The notes below the pieces were generated by a model that was given only the letters and a program-made list of their open reading frames with translations, was not told where the DNA came from and searched no databases. A stretch of 63,337 nt of DNA from Tabrizicola sp. (GTDB lineage: Bacteria; Pseudomonadota; Alphaproteobacteria; Rhodobacterales; Rhodobacteraceae): positions 1-63,337 of the forward strand of contig NZ_JAEULO010000067.1 in NCBI RefSeq assembly GCF_016793705.1, written 5' to 3'. Position numbers and translations under genes: made by a program. Each line of letters begins with the position of its first letter. Positions within the stretch are counted from its first letter, which is position 1. This document shows positions 9,365 to 19,337 of this stretch, piece by piece.

Positions 9365-9607
9365 ATGACCGCCACCACCCTTCCCGCCCCCGGCCTGCCT
9401 GGCCGCCTTGTCCGCGCCCTTCCGGTGATCGGCCGCGTCATCCGCGAGGTGGAGCGCGAGATCGACGCCGTCTACTACCTGCTCACCATCTTCGTGACCG
9501 CCGTCGTCCTCGCCGTCCAGACCTGGGGCCTGCCCGCCCTGGTCCTGACCGCGCTCGCGCTGGTCCCGGTGATGTTCGTCCTCCTCGTCATCCTCGCCCG
9601 GCCCTGA
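9365..9607 (+). CDS. Small two-helix membrane protein, unknown
   Basis: 80 residues with two hydrophobic segments (YYLLTIFVTAVVLAVQTW and ALVLTALALVPVMFVLLVIL) after a short amphipathic N-terminus (VIREVEREIDAVY). GAGG sits 8 bp before the ATG at 9365, which decides this start over the ATG at 9359. No family is recognised. It lies between the HAD gene and the FAD monooxygenase in the same direction and is probably in their transcript. Confidence 0.6.
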   Translation: MTATTLPAPGLPGRLVRALPVIGRVIREVEREIDAVYYLLTIFVTAVVLAVQTWGLPALVLTALALVPVMFVLLVILARP

Positions 9608-9669
9608 GGCGTCCTGCCCTCTGGCCCCGGCCCGCGCCCCGCCCTATGCTGGCGACCGGAGACCCGACG

Positions 9670-10866
9670 ATGCGCGAAACCACCGATATCCTGATTTCCG
9701 GCGGCGGCGTCGCCGGGCTGACCGCCGCCTGTGCCTTGGGCGCGGCGGGGTTCCGGGTGATCTGCGTCGACCCCACGCCCCCGGTCACGGAAGGCGAGGC
9801 CGAGGGCGCCGACCTGCGCACCACCGCCTTCCTGCAACCCTCGATCCCGGTGCTTGAGGCCGCAGGCCTCTGGTCGCGGCTGGAACCCCATGCCGCCGCG
9901 CTTCAGGTGATGCGGATCATCGACGCGGGTGGCCCCGAGCCCGAGGCGCGCCTCACCAAGGAGTTCGACGCCACCGACATTTCCGACGCGCCCTTCGGCT
10001 GGAACCTGCCCAACTGGCTCCTCCGCCGCGAGATGGTGGCCCGCCTTGCCGAACTGCCGAACGTGAGCTTCCGCCCCGGCACCGGCTTCGCCCGGATGCT
10101 GGCGCGCGAGGCCGAGGCTCTCGTCACCCTCACCGACGGCCGCCAGATCGCCACGAAACTGGTGATCGGCGCCGATGGCCGCAGCTCCCCCGTCCGCGAA
10201 GCCATTGGCATTGCAGCGAAAACCATCCGCTACGGCCAGAAGGCGCTGGCCTTCGCCGTGGCACACGACCTGCCACACCGGAACGTCTCGACCGAAGTCC
10301 ATCGCAAGGGCGGCCCCTTCACCCTCGTGCCGCTGCCCGACCGAGAGGGCAAACCTGCCTCCGCCGTGGTCTGGATGGAGACGGGACCGGAGATCGCCCG
10401 CCTCGCCGCCCTGCCCGTACCGGCGTTCGAGGCCGAGATGACCACCCGCTCCTCCGGCATCCTCGGGCCGCTCAAGCTCCTCACCCGCCGCTCGGTCTGG
10501 CCGATCATCAGCCAGATCGCCGACCGGATGTCCGGCCCGCGGACGGTGCTGATGGCCGAGGCCGCGCATGTCGTCCCGCCCATCGGCGCGCAGGGGTTGA
10601 ATATGTCGCTGGCCGATCTTGCCGTGCTCCTCGACCTGGCCGAGAGGCACCGCGAGGACCCCGGCGCCCGCGCCGTGACCGAGGCCTTCCACCGCGCCCG
10701 CCACCTGGAGGTGCAGGCCCGCGTCACCGGCATCGACATCCTGAACCGTGCCTCGATGGCCGAGACGCCGATGCTGCGCGACCTCAGGGCGCGGGGGCTG
10801 GAGGCGCTATATTCCACCCGTCCCGTGCGGCAGGTGCTGATGCGGGCCGGGCTTGGGGTCAGGTAA
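9670..10866 (+). CDS. UbiH/UbiF-type FAD-dependent hydroxylase
   Basis: 398 residues. The N-terminal FAD-binding motif reads ILISGGGVAGLTAACALG, the middle DG motif VIGADGRSSPVREAI, and the C-terminal flavin motif AEAAHVVPPIGAQGLNMSLAD (normally GDAAH; the GD is AE here). This is the class A monooxygenase layout of the ubiquinone-ring hydroxylases UbiH/UbiF/UbiL. Which ring position it hydroxylates cannot be told. GGAG lies 9 bp before ATG 9670. It would support the ubiquinone pool used by the respiratory chain. Confidence 0.85.
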   Translation: MRETTDILISGGGVAGLTAACALGAAGFRVICVDPTPPVTEGEAEGADLRTTAFLQPSIPVLEAAGLWSRLEPHAAALQVMRIIDAGGPEPEARLTKEFDATDISDAPFGWNLPNWLLRREMVARLAELPNVSFRPGTGFARMLAREAEALVTLTDGRQIATKLVIGADGRSSPVREAIGIAAKTIRYGQKALAFAVAHDLPHRNVSTEVHRKGGPFTLVPLPDREGKPASAVVWMETGPEIARLAALPVPAFEAEMTTRSSGILGPLKLLTRRSVWPIISQIADRMSGPRTVLMAEAAHVVPPIGAQGLNMSLADLAVLLDLAERHREDPGARAVTEAFHRARHLEVQARVTGIDILNRASMAETPMLRDLRARGLEALYSTRPVRQVLMRAGLGVR

Positions 10867-10921
10867 GGCGGGTTTCACCCAGCCTTCGAAGGCCCCGTAG
10901 AGTGGGTGAACCCTCCACCCC
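10867..10921. repeat. Degenerate GTAGGGTGGGT-type inverted repeat
   Basis: The gap holds GGGTTTCACCCAGCC and GTAGAGTGGGTGAACCC. These are imperfect relatives of the repeat units at 54220-54345 (GTAGGGTGGGTGCCAACCCACC). It lies between convergent genes. Confidence 0.5.
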
Positions 10922-12046
10922 TCACAACACCGCATCCACCGCGCGTTTCAACCGCGCGACCGTGCCCTCAACGTCCTTCAGCTTGTCCAGCCCGAAGAGC
11001 CCCAGCCGGAAGGTGCGGAACTCCGGCCCCTCCCCCACCTGCAGGGGCACGCCCGCCGCGATCTGCAAGCCTTCGGCGCGGAACTTCGCGCCGTTCTGCA
11101 CCTCGGGGTCGCTGGTGTAGCTCACCACCACCCCCGGCGCCTGGAAGCCTTCCGCCGCCACGGAGGGAACACCCTTCGCCGCCAGCATCGCCCGGACCGC
11201 GCGGCCGAGCGTCCATTGCGCCGCCTTGGCCTCGGCAAAGCCCATGTCCCTGGTCTCGACCATCGCATCGCGGAAACCCAGGATCGCATCGGTCGGCATG
11301 GTCGCGTGATAAGCGTGGCCGCCCTTCTCATAGGCCTCCATGATCGCGCGCCATTTCTTCAGGTCCAGCGCGAAACTGTTGGACGCCGTCTCTGCCAGCC
11401 GCGCCTCCGCCGTGGGCGACAGCACCACCACCCCCGCGGAGGGAGAGGCCGACCAGCCCTTCTGCGGGGCGGAGATCAGCACATCCACCCCGGTCGCGGC
11501 CATGTCGACCCAGACGCAGCCCGATGCGATGCAGTCCAGCACCATCAGCGCGCCCACCTCATGCGCGGCCGCGGCGATCTGCGTGATGTAGTCATCCGGC
11601 AGGATGATCCCCGACGAGGTCTCGACATGCGGCGCGAACACCGCATCCGGCTTCACCTCGCGGATCTTCGCCACCACCTCCTCGATCGGTGGCGGGGCAT
11701 AGGGCGCACGCGCATCGTTCCCCGCCTGCCGCGCCATCACCACCGTGGTCTCGGCGGCGAAGCCCCCCGCCTCGAAGATCTGCGTCCAGCGATAGCTGAA
11801 CCAGCCGTTCCTGACGATCAGCGCCCGGCCCCTGCTGAACTGCCGCGCGACCGCTTCCATCGCATAGGTCCCGCCCCCCGGCACCAGCGCCACCGCCGAA
11901 CCCTTGTAGACCTCCTTCAGCAGCCCGGAGACATCGCGCATCACCTCTTGGAACCGCGCCGACATATGGTTGAGGCTGCGGTCGGTGAAGACCACCGAGA
12001 ATTCCTGCAACCCCTCCGGGTCGATATGCGGATGCGGCAAAGTCAT
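10922..12046 (-). CDS. Class V PLP aminotransferase (alanine-glyoxylate type)
   Basis: 374 residues. The fold-type I aminotransferase pattern is seen: LVPGGGTYAMEAVARQF near the cofactor phosphate site, VLDCIASGCVW with the PLP-ring Asp, and the Schiff-base Lys in LISAPQKGWSASPSAG. The family includes alanine-glyoxylate and serine-pyruvate aminotransferases, which move amino groups to glyoxylate or pyruvate. Amino donor and acceptor are not predictable here. It is followed at a 61-bp distance by two Lrp-type regulators on the same strand, which may control it. Confidence 0.85.
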   Translation of the reverse strand: MTLPHPHIDPEGLQEFSVVFTDRSLNHMSARFQEVMRDVSGLLKEVYKGSAVALVPGGGTYAMEAVARQFSRGRALIVRNGWFSYRWTQIFEAGGFAAETTVVMARQAGNDARAPYAPPPIEEVVAKIREVKPDAVFAPHVETSSGIILPDDYITQIAAAAHEVGALMVLDCIASGCVWVDMAATGVDVLISAPQKGWSASPSAGVVVLSPTAEARLAETASNSFALDLKKWRAIMEAYEKGGHAYHATMPTDAILGFRDAMVETRDMGFAEAKAAQWTLGRAVRAMLAAKGVPSVAAEGFQAPGVVVSYTSDPEVQNGAKFRAEGLQIAAGVPLQVGEGPEFRTFRLGLFGLDKLKDVEGTVARLKRAVDAVL

Positions 12047-12107
12047 GTGGGCCTCCCTTTTTCCGGAAGCGTAACGGGGCGGCGCAGGGTGGGCAATACT
12101 GCCAAGG

Positions 12108-12569
12108 CTACCCCAGCGGCCCCGGCCTCCGCTCCTCGGTCAGCAGCACGTTGGCCTCGACGTTGCCCACCCCCGGCAGGGTCATGATCCGCCGCCTTAG
12201 CACCCGCTCGAAATCCGCCAGGTCGCGCGCCACCACCCGCAGCCGATAGTCGAAAAGCCCCAGCACATGCTGCACCACCTGCACTTCCGGAATCGCCTGC
12301 ACCGCGCGCTCGAAATCCTCCAGCGAAACCCGCCCCTTGGTCGCAAGCTTCACCCCCAGGAAGACCGTCACCCCGAAGCCCAGCTTCTCGCGGTCCACCT
12401 CCACCGCCAGCCCCTTCAGCACCCCGGCCTCGGTCAGCCGCCTGACCCGCCGCCAGGCCGCCGGCTGCGACAGGCCCAGCCGTCGCCCCAACTCCCCCGC
12501 CGACAGCGTGCCCTCTGCCGAGAGCGCCCGCAGGATCGCGCGGTCGGTGTCGTCGAGATCCAGGCTCAC
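12108..12569 (-). CDS. Lrp/AsnC family regulator, second of a pair
   Basis: 153 residues. N-terminal helix-turn-helix (DDTDRAILRALSAEGTL, GLSQPAAWRRVRRLTEAGVL), then an Lrp/AsnC ligand-binding (RAM) domain with PEVQVVQHVLGLFDYRLRV. The start is a GTG at 12569 that overlaps the TGA of the preceding regulator (GTGA), so translation is coupled. It is about as long as the upstream paralogue and clearly related to it. The pair probably forms hetero- or homo-oligomers sensing amino acids. Confidence 0.9.
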   Translation of the reverse strand: MSLDLDDTDRAILRALSAEGTLSAGELGRRLGLSQPAAWRRVRRLTEAGVLKGLAVEVDREKLGFGVTVFLGVKLATKGRVSLEDFERAVQAIPEVQVVQHVLGLFDYRLRVVARDLADFERVLRRRIMTLPGVGNVEANVLLTEERRPGPLG

Positions 12570-13024
12570 AGCGGCAGCCCCCCGGTTTCCTTGATCGTGG
12601 CGACCAGCATCAGCGCCTCCACCTCGGCGATATGCGGCAGGGTCAGGATGCGGTCGCGGTAGATGCCGGTCCAGTGCCCCATGTCGCGTGCGATCACGTT
12701 CAGCCGCACATCGACCCGGCCGAGAAAGGTCTCGATGAAGGTCACTTCCGCCACCTCGCGCGCGGCCTGGATGAACTCGTCGAAGGCGCGCGGGTTGGTC
12801 TTGTCCAGCGTGAAGCGCAGCGAAACCTCCACGGCATATCCCAGCGCCCGCCAGTCGATCGCCGCGCCTTCCGCCTTGATCACGCCGCCCTCGCGCAGCC
12901 GGTCCAGCCGCCGCCACAGCGTCGCCGCCGTCACTCCGGCCCGTTCGGCAAGCTCGGCCCGCTCCAGCCCCGGCTCGGCCAGCCAGTGACGCAGGATGCG
13001 GCGGTCGGTGTCGTCGATCTGCAT
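12566..13024 (-). CDS. Lrp/AsnC family regulator, first of a pair
   Basis: 152 residues. It begins MQIDDTDRRILRHWLAEPG, with a winged helix region (ERAGVTAATLWRRLDRLREG) and a C-terminal RAM domain (EVTFIETFLGRVDVRLNV). It is divergently transcribed from ilvC, and its start overlaps a promoter region with a 22-bp dyad (13047-13068). Its stop overlaps the start of the second Lrp gene. Control of ilvC, of itself, or of the aminotransferase downstream is likely from position only. Confidence 0.92.
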   Translation of the reverse strand: MQIDDTDRRILRHWLAEPGLERAELAERAGVTAATLWRRLDRLREGGVIKAEGAAIDWRALGYAVEVSLRFTLDKTNPRAFDEFIQAAREVAEVTFIETFLGRVDVRLNVIARDMGHWTGIYRDRILTLPHIAEVEALMLVATIKETGGLPL

Positions 13025-13037
13025 GAAAATCTCTTGA

Positions 13038-14174
<1,137 letters not shown>

Positions 14175-14198
14175 TCGCGCACCTGGCATGGACAACCG

Positions 14199-14228
14199 AA
14201 AGGGCGCCCTCGGGCGCCCTTTTCCTTT
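14199..14228 (+). terminator. Intrinsic terminator after ilvC
   Basis: AAAGGGCGCC-CTCG-GGCGCCCTTT, then TCCTTT; a 10-bp stem with a tetraloop, 24 bp after the ilvC stop. Confidence 0.88.
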
Positions 14229-14281
14229 GCCGCAGTTGCAGGGCTGCGCCACAGTCGGGCGGCCCTTGCCAAGGAAAGCCG

Positions 14282-14599
14282 ATGCGCCGCTGGATTCCCA
14301 TCGCCCTGATCACCCTCGCCGTCCTCTGGTTCATCCTGACCAATGTCGGCTCCAGCCTGGCCCTCGCCGACATCGGCGCCCGGCCCATCCTCGCTTTGGC
14401 CAAAGGCGGCCAACGCATCCCGGTGGGACAGCCCGGCCAAACCGCCGCTGGCGACGAGGCGCGGGGTCAGGGCGGCGAGGGCGTGATGTTCGGCTATCGT
14501 TTCACCTACCTCTTGCCGGGCGGCGAGACGGTCGCCTGCACCATCCGCTTCAGAAGTCTTACTTGCACCGGCGGCTGGATACCCGAACGCACCCCCTGA
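14282..14599 (+). CDS. Small exported or anchored protein, unknown
   Basis: 105 residues. One N-terminal hydrophobic helix (WIPIALITLAVLWFIL) could be an uncleaved anchor or signal peptide, then a polar Gly/Gln-rich stretch and a short domain (MFGYRFTYLLPGGETVACTIRF) with two Cys (ACTIRF, LTCTGG) that might pair in the periplasm. AAGGAAAG precedes the ATG. No family is recognised. It lies alone between ilvC and a glycosyltransferase-like gene. Confidence 0.6.
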   Translation: MRRWIPIALITLAVLWFILTNVGSSLALADIGARPILALAKGGQRIPVGQPGQTAAGDEARGQGGEGVMFGYRFTYLLPGGETVACTIRFRSLTCTGGWIPERTP

Positions 14600-14681
14600 C
14601 CACGGGTGCGTCCCGCTACCCTTGACGCCGCGCGCCCCGACCGGCAACGCTTACTTGGCACGGCGCTGCCTCGGGGGAATA

Positions 14682-15458
14682 ATGGCCACACTTCTGATCC
14701 TGATGCCCACCGGCGGCCGGATCGACACCCCCGCCGTCCACAGCTTGCTGGGCCTCACCCAGGCCCTGCCAAGGCGCGGCATCCCCTTCGCGCTGAAGAC
14801 CTACGAATGGTCCGACCTCGTCATCTCGCGCAACTACCTGATGTCCTGCTTCCTCGCCGACCGGAAGTTCAGCCATGCGCTTCTTCTCGACAGCGACATG
14901 AGCTATCAGCCGCAGGTCTTCTTCGACCTCCTCGACTTCGATGCCGATTTCACCGTCGCGCCCTATCCGCAGCGGCAGATGCGCTGGAACTCCTTCCGCG
15001 CCCTGATTGAACGCGAGGCGGCGAAGCCCGAGGCCGAGCGTGCGCCGACCGACAGGCTGATCGCGGAATCCCTGCGCTACAATGTCTCCGAAGTCTTCGA
15101 TGCCGGACAGCCCTGGCCCCACGAGGCGCGGGGTGGCTTCCGCAAGGTTCCGGGCGCGGGCACCGGCTTCATGCTGATCCGCCGCGCGGTTCCGGAGCGG
15201 ATGGTCGACGCCGGCGTGGCGCAACCCGTTCCCGGCTTCAACGGCCCGGGCTATCCCGGCGCGGATTTCCACGATTTCTTCAGCCACCTGCGCGGGCGCG
15301 GCGGCGCGATCATGCATGGCGAGGACACTTCGTTCTGCCGCCGCTGGATCGAAGGCTGTGGCGGCGAGATCTGGTGCCACGAAAGCGCGAAGATCACCCA
15401 TCACGGCGATCTTGCCTATCCGGGCGACTACGCGCTGGCCCCGAAGCCGCGCGGGTGA
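14682..15458 (+). CDS. GT-A fold glycosyltransferase-like protein
   Basis: 258 residues. MATLLILMPTGGRIDTPAVHSLLGL starts a GT-A-like nucleotide-sugar domain. HALLLDSDMSYQP holds a DxD motif for metal and sugar-nucleotide binding. GAGTGFMLIRRAVPERM and GEDTSFCRRWIEGC, with ITHHGDL at the end, resemble the acceptor/metal half of small family 2-like transferases. The catalytic Asp/His set looks intact. The start at 14682 has GGGGG upstream. Acceptor unknown. Confidence 0.72.
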   Translation: MATLLILMPTGGRIDTPAVHSLLGLTQALPRRGIPFALKTYEWSDLVISRNYLMSCFLADRKFSHALLLDSDMSYQPQVFFDLLDFDADFTVAPYPQRQMRWNSFRALIEREAAKPEAERAPTDRLIAESLRYNVSEVFDAGQPWPHEARGGFRKVPGAGTGFMLIRRAVPERMVDAGVAQPVPGFNGPGYPGADFHDFFSHLRGRGGAIMHGEDTSFCRRWIEGCGGEIWCHESAKITHHGDLAYPGDYALAPKPRG

Positions 15459-15474
15459 ACTGGCCACCCCGGCG

Positions 15475-15945
15475 TCAGTTCTCGCGCTGGACAAACCCCG
15501 TCGCCGCCGTCCAGGTCCATGACGGTACATCCGGTCGACCCGGCGCGATCAATGTGACGACGCCATCCTCCGCCTTCACCGCCAGCGGAACGCAGCTCGT
15601 CAGCGGCCCGAACGGGTCTTCCGGGAAAAGGCCCAGCTTCACCACATAGTAGTCCAGCGGATCGCCGCCGTCGCAGGTCTGCGTCCCGGTAACTGATGCG
15701 ACAACGAGCGGTGCCCCGAACAGCGCCTCGTTTTCCGTCCCATCGGCCACCGCGACGATGTCCACTTCCGCCCCGGACAGCATCTCGACCTGCTCGCTCC
15801 CCGAGGCGCTGATGCTCAGGACTTCCATGCCGTCGGCTGCCGTGATCGTCGCCACCTTGTCGTCCATCAGCCGGACTACCTGTGGCTCGGCCAGCGCCGC
15901 CGTGGTCGTCAGGATCATTCCCGCAAGAGCCAGCCGTGTCCTCAT
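15475..15945 (-). CDS. Secreted protein of unknown function, paralogue of its neighbour
   Basis: 156 residues with a Sec signal (MRTRLALAGMILTTTAALAEP). Its second half, CDGGDPLDYYVVKLGL, then FGPLTSC, then SWTWTAATGF, lines up with CGAAPFVLALPEE, GPLDSC and VWVWNPTTGL of the upstream gene, so the two share a module with two conserved Cys. Its ATG overlaps the stop of that gene (ATGA), so they form one operon. Periplasmic; no function can be stated. Confidence 0.65.
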   Translation of the reverse strand: MRTRLALAGMILTTTAALAEPQVVRLMDDKVATITAADGMEVLSISASGSEQVEMLSGAEVDIVAVADGTENEALFGAPLVVASVTGTQTCDGGDPLDYYVVKLGLFPEDPFGPLTSCVPLAVKAEDGVVTLIAPGRPDVPSWTWTAATGFVQREN

Positions 15946-16757
15946 TCGCCCATCTCTCCGTTCAGTGCCGCCCAGGCCTCGACAGGCCAGTCGCCGGAAT
16001 CCTCCGGCCAGAGATGCGGCTTGGCTTCGCCTGACACCGCCCAGGCCGCGAACACCCGCTGGCTTGCCGCGTGCAAATATAGCACAGCCCAGTCCGTCTC
16101 GCAGCTATACTTCAGGCAGGCCCGACCCAGATAGCCCTCGGCCGTCAGGTCGCCCGAGCCGAGGTCGGAAATCCGTTCCGCGAAGACCGGATAGTCGGCG
16201 CCAAGCCCCGTTTCCAGCGCAGACAGCACCGGCGCCAGCTTCATCGCATCGACCGGATGCGCCTGTGCCAGCGTCGGCAGGGCCTCCCATCCGGCACCGC
16301 TATCCGCACTGAACTCCTCGGGCAAGGCTTCGGTCAGGCCAGTGGTCGGGTTCCAGACCCAGACTTCGCCCGGCTCGGACGGCAGGGGTTCGATGGAAAA
16401 CACCAGCGCCTCGGGCTGAACCTGCATCGTGAACTCGCGGCAGCTGTCGAGCGGCCCGTAAAGTGCAGGACCCGTTTCTTCCGGCAGCGCCAGCACGAAG
16501 GGCGCCGCCCCGCAGGCGTTCCCGCCGGACCCAGCAACCCCGGTGACGACCGTGACCCCGGCCAGCGTCTGCACTGCCTCGTCCAGGTAGATCACCCCGT
16601 TCTCGTGCAGCACCTCGCCATCGACCAGAAGGGCCGCACTGCCCATCCCGTCATCGGTGACGCTGAGCTTGTGCCCGGCAATCGTCAGGTCCTCGGCCCA
16701 GGCCGCCGAACTCCACAGCAGCACCGTCAGGCCCATTCCCTCGACCAGCTTCCGCAT
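15942..16757 (-). CDS. Secreted two-part protein of unknown function
   Basis: 271 residues from MRKLVEGMGLTVLLWSS, a signal peptide ending AAWA. Residues about 20-140 are the module shared with the downstream gene. The remaining half (about 150-270; LACLKYSCETDWAVLYLHAAS-like region with Cys in CLKYSCE, then AAWAVSGEAKPHLWP) is extra. A CtrA-type box lies 99-114 bp upstream. The longer start at 16778 would place polar residues before the signal, so 16757 is preferred. Confidence 0.62.
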   Translation of the reverse strand: MRKLVEGMGLTVLLWSSAAWAEDLTIAGHKLSVTDDGMGSAALLVDGEVLHENGVIYLDEAVQTLAGVTVVTGVAGSGGNACGAAPFVLALPEETGPALYGPLDSCREFTMQVQPEALVFSIEPLPSEPGEVWVWNPTTGLTEALPEEFSADSGAGWEALPTLAQAHPVDAMKLAPVLSALETGLGADYPVFAERISDLGSGDLTAEGYLGRACLKYSCETDWAVLYLHAASQRVFAAWAVSGEAKPHLWPEDSGDWPVEAWAALNGEMGE

Positions 16758-16855
16758 CTTTTGCTCCTGTCCTGTCATGTCCGGGCCAAGCTTGCCCGGC
16801 CAGCCAGCCCCGCACCAGATCGGAAAGCCTGACCTTCATCGCCCGCACCCAAGGC

Positions 16856-16871
16856 TTAAGATCACCTTAAC
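16856..16871. promoter_or_regulatory. CtrA-type box (TTAA-N7-TTAAC)
   Basis: TTAAGATCACCTTAAC matches the full CtrA consensus including the final C. It lies about 100 bp upstream of the secreted-protein operon that starts at 16757 on the minus strand, in an otherwise gene-free 174-bp gap. Confidence 0.5.
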
Positions 16872-16912
16872 AAGAAATGACAAGATGCTGTTTTTGCAGG
16901 ATTTCGGAAGAT

Positions 16913-16927
16913 TGTCCACCGTGGACA
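16913..16927. repeat. 15-bp palindrome just after glmM
   Basis: TGTCCACCGTGGACA, a dyad around a central C, ends 4 bp beyond the glmM stop codon (minus strand). The same 15 bases occur at 54469-54483, 6 bp beyond the matB stop. Role unknown: operator, short hairpin or family repeat. Confidence 0.6.
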
Positions 16928-16931
16928 GGTT

Positions 16932-18275
16932 TCAGACCGCCGCCTCCACTGCCCCCACGATCTCGTCCACCACCGCCGTCAGCAGGGCCTCGTCCTCGCA
17001 TTCCGCCATCACCCGGATCAGCGGCTCGGTCCCCGATTTCCGGATCAGGATGCGCCCCCTCCCCTCGATCCTCGCCTCGCTCGCCCGGATCACCGCCTGC
17101 ACCGCTTCCACCTCCAAAGGCCGCGCACCGGCGGCGAAACGGACGTTCTTCAGCAGCTGCGGGACCGTCGCGAAGGACCGGGTCAGCTCGGACGCGGGCC
17201 GCCCGGTCCGCACCATCTCGGCCAGGAACTGCAAGCCCGCGACCAGCCCGTCGCCGGTGGTCGCATAATCGGTCATCACGATATGCCCCGACTGCTCGCC
17301 CCCGAGGTTGAACCCCCCCTCGCGCATCCGTTCCACCACATACCGGTCTCCCACCGCCGTCCGCTCCAGCCGCAGGCCCCGACCCTCCAGGAACCGCTCC
17401 AGGCCGAGGTTCGACATCACCGTCGCGACCAGCGCACCCCCGGCCAACCGCCCCTCATCGGCCCACCGCGCCGCCAGCAGCGCCATGATCTGATCGCCAT
17501 CGGCGACCCGGCCGGTCTCGTCCAGGATCATGATCCGGTCCGCATCGCCATCCAGGCTGATCCCGACATGCGCGCCGTGGGCCACCACCCCCTCGGCCGC
17601 CGTCTCGGTGTGGGTCGAGCCGCAGCGGTCGTTGATGTTGGTCCCGTTCGGGGCGACGCCGACCGGGATCACCTCGGCCCCAAGCTCCCACAGCACCTCC
17701 GGCGCCGCCTTGTAGGCCGCCCCGTTGGCGCAGTCGATCACCACCTTCAGCCCGTCCAGCCGCAAACCGTTCGGGAAGCTCGTCTTGACGAACTCCTGGT
17801 AGCGCCCCCGCCCGTCCTCGATCCGCTTGGCCCGGCCGATGTTCTCTGGCTTGGCCGGCGCGATCTCGCCCTCCACCATCGCCTCGATCTCGGCCTCGGC
17901 GGCATCGGACAGCTTGAACCCGTCCGGGCCGAAGAACTTGATCCCGTTGTCCTGGTGCGGGTTGTGTGAGGCGCTGATCATTACCCCCACATCCGCCCGC
18001 ATCGAGCGCGTCAGGTAGCCCACCGCCGGGGTCGGCACCGGGCCCAGAAGCAGCACGTTCATGCCCGTCGAGGTGAACCCCGCCGTCAGCGCGTTTTCCA
18101 GCATGTAACCCGAGAGCCGCGTGTCCTTGCCGATCACCACCCGGTGCGCGGCCGAGCCATCCCGGCGGAAGTAGCGCCCCGCCGCCGCACCCAGCTTCAG
18201 CGCCAGCTCCGCCGTCATCGGCCAGCTGTTCGCCCGGCCGCGCACGCCATCGGTGCCGAAAAGCTTGCGGGTCAT
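16932..18275 (-). CDS. glmM: Phosphoglucosamine mutase
   Basis: 447 residues, full length. [13 protein letters not shown] is the family start; [14 protein letters not shown] carries the phosphoserine (Ser103); [11 protein letters not shown] binds Mg; GEQSGHI and [14 protein letters not shown] are the sugar- and phosphate-binding loops. It converts glucosamine-6-P to glucosamine-1-P for UDP-GlcNAc, peptidoglycan and LPS. Its ATG overlaps the folP stop (ATGA), the common folP-glmM coupling. Confidence 0.97.
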   Translation of the reverse strand: MTRKLFGTDGVRGRANSWPMTAELALKLGAAAGRYFRRDGSAAHRVVIGKDTRLSGYMLENALTAGFTSTGMNVLLLGPVPTPAVGYLTRSMRADVGVMISASHNPHQDNGIKFFGPDGFKLSDAAEAEIEAMVEGEIAPAKPENIGRAKRIEDGRGRYQEFVKTSFPNGLRLDGLKVVIDCANGAAYKAAPEVLWELGAEVIPVGVAPNGTNINDRCGSTHTETAAEGVVAHGAHVGISLDGDADRIMILDETGRVADGDQIMALLAARWADEGRLAGGALVATVMSNLGLERFLEGRGLRLERTAVGDRYVVERMREGGFNLGGEQSGHIVMTDYATTGDGLVAGLQFLAEMVRTGRPASELTRSFATVPQLLKNVRFAAGARPLEVEAVQAVIRASEARIEGRGRILIRKSGTEPLIRVMAECEDEALLTAVVDEIVGAVEAAV

Positions 18276-19291
18276 GCGTCGTCCTCCAGATGATCGGTGT
18301 TCAGCGCCTGCCAGAGCCGCAGCGCCTGCCGCGTCTCGGCCACGTCATGCACGCGGATGACCTGCGCCCCCTGTGCCACCCCGGCGAGAGCGGTCGCAAT
18401 CGACCCGGGCGCGCGGTCCTGCGGGTCGGATGCCCCGCCAATGGAACCGATGAACCGCTTGCGCGAGGTGCCAAGCAGGATCGGGCAGCCGAGGCCGTGG
18501 AAAAGCGACAGGCCCCGCAGGAGCGTCAGGTTGTGGGCTTGCGTCTTCCCGAAGCCGATGCCGGGGTCGAGCATGATCCGGGCGCGGTCGATCCCCAGGG
18601 CTTCGGCGCGGGCCAGCCGGGTGGCGAGCGCATCGTAGACGTCGAGTAGCACGTCGGCATAGCGCGGGTCGTCCTGCATGGTCGCGGGCACGCCTTGCGC
18701 GTGCATCAGGATGACCGGCACGCCCGCCCCCGCCACCAGGGGGCCAAGCGTGGGGTTGAAGTCGAAGGCCGAGACGTCGTTGACAAGGCTCGCCCCCGCC
18801 TCCAGAGCCGCTTCCGCGACCGGGGCCTTGCGGGTGTCGATGGAGATCGGCGCGGTCAACCCGCCCTCGCGCAGGGCGCGGATCACCGGGGCGGTGCGGG
18901 AAATTTCCTCGTCGACCGGCACCTCTGCCGCGCCGGGGCGGGTGCTTTCGCCGCCGATGTCGATGATCTCGGCCCCTTTCGCCATCGCCCGGGCTTGCGC
19001 CACGGCGGCCTCGGCGCCGAGGAACCGTCCTCCATCCGAAAAGCTGTCCGGGGTCACGTTCAGGATGCCCATCAGCCGGGGCCTTTCCAGCGCCAGCCCG
19101 GCGAACGAAGCGCGCGGGGCAGTCAGGCGGTGCAGGACCGGTGCGGGAAGCTCGGAGGCGGCGATGATCCGGCCCGCGACGGAGCGCGACAGAACCTCGA
19201 CCCGGTCGAACCAGCACCAACCCCCGGCGAGCGTCAATGCCCCCGAAGGCCGGGCGACATCCGTCATCGCGATGGGGCGGAAATACTCCAT
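18272..19291 (-). CDS. folP: Dihydropteroate synthase
   Basis: 339 residues from [12 protein letters not shown]-barrel signatures: [31 protein letters not shown], the Arg in [28 protein letters not shown] and GTSRKRFIG. It joins p-aminobenzoate to dihydropterin pyrophosphate in folate synthesis. The N-terminal 65 residues before the barrel are longer than in E. coli. It sits in the order folB-folP-glmM on the minus strand; 46 bp separate it from folB. Confidence 0.95.
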   Translation of the reverse strand: MEYFRPIAMTDVARPSGALTLAGGWCWFDRVEVLSRSVAGRIIAASELPAPVLHRLTAPRASFAGLALERPRLMGILNVTPDSFSDGGRFLGAEAAVAQARAMAKGAEIIDIGGESTRPGAAEVPVDEEISRTAPVIRALREGGLTAPISIDTRKAPVAEAALEAGASLVNDVSAFDFNPTLGPLVAGAGVPVILMHAQGVPATMQDDPRYADVLLDVYDALATRLARAEALGIDRARIMLDPGIGFGKTQAHNLTLLRGLSLFHGLGCPILLGTSRKRFIGSIGGASDPQDRAPGSIATALAGVAQGAQVIRVHDVAETRQALRLWQALNTDHLEDDA

Positions 19292-19337
19292 GGGTTTGGG
19301 AGTGGCCGATGCCAAAGCCCTTGGCAAGGGGGAAGCG

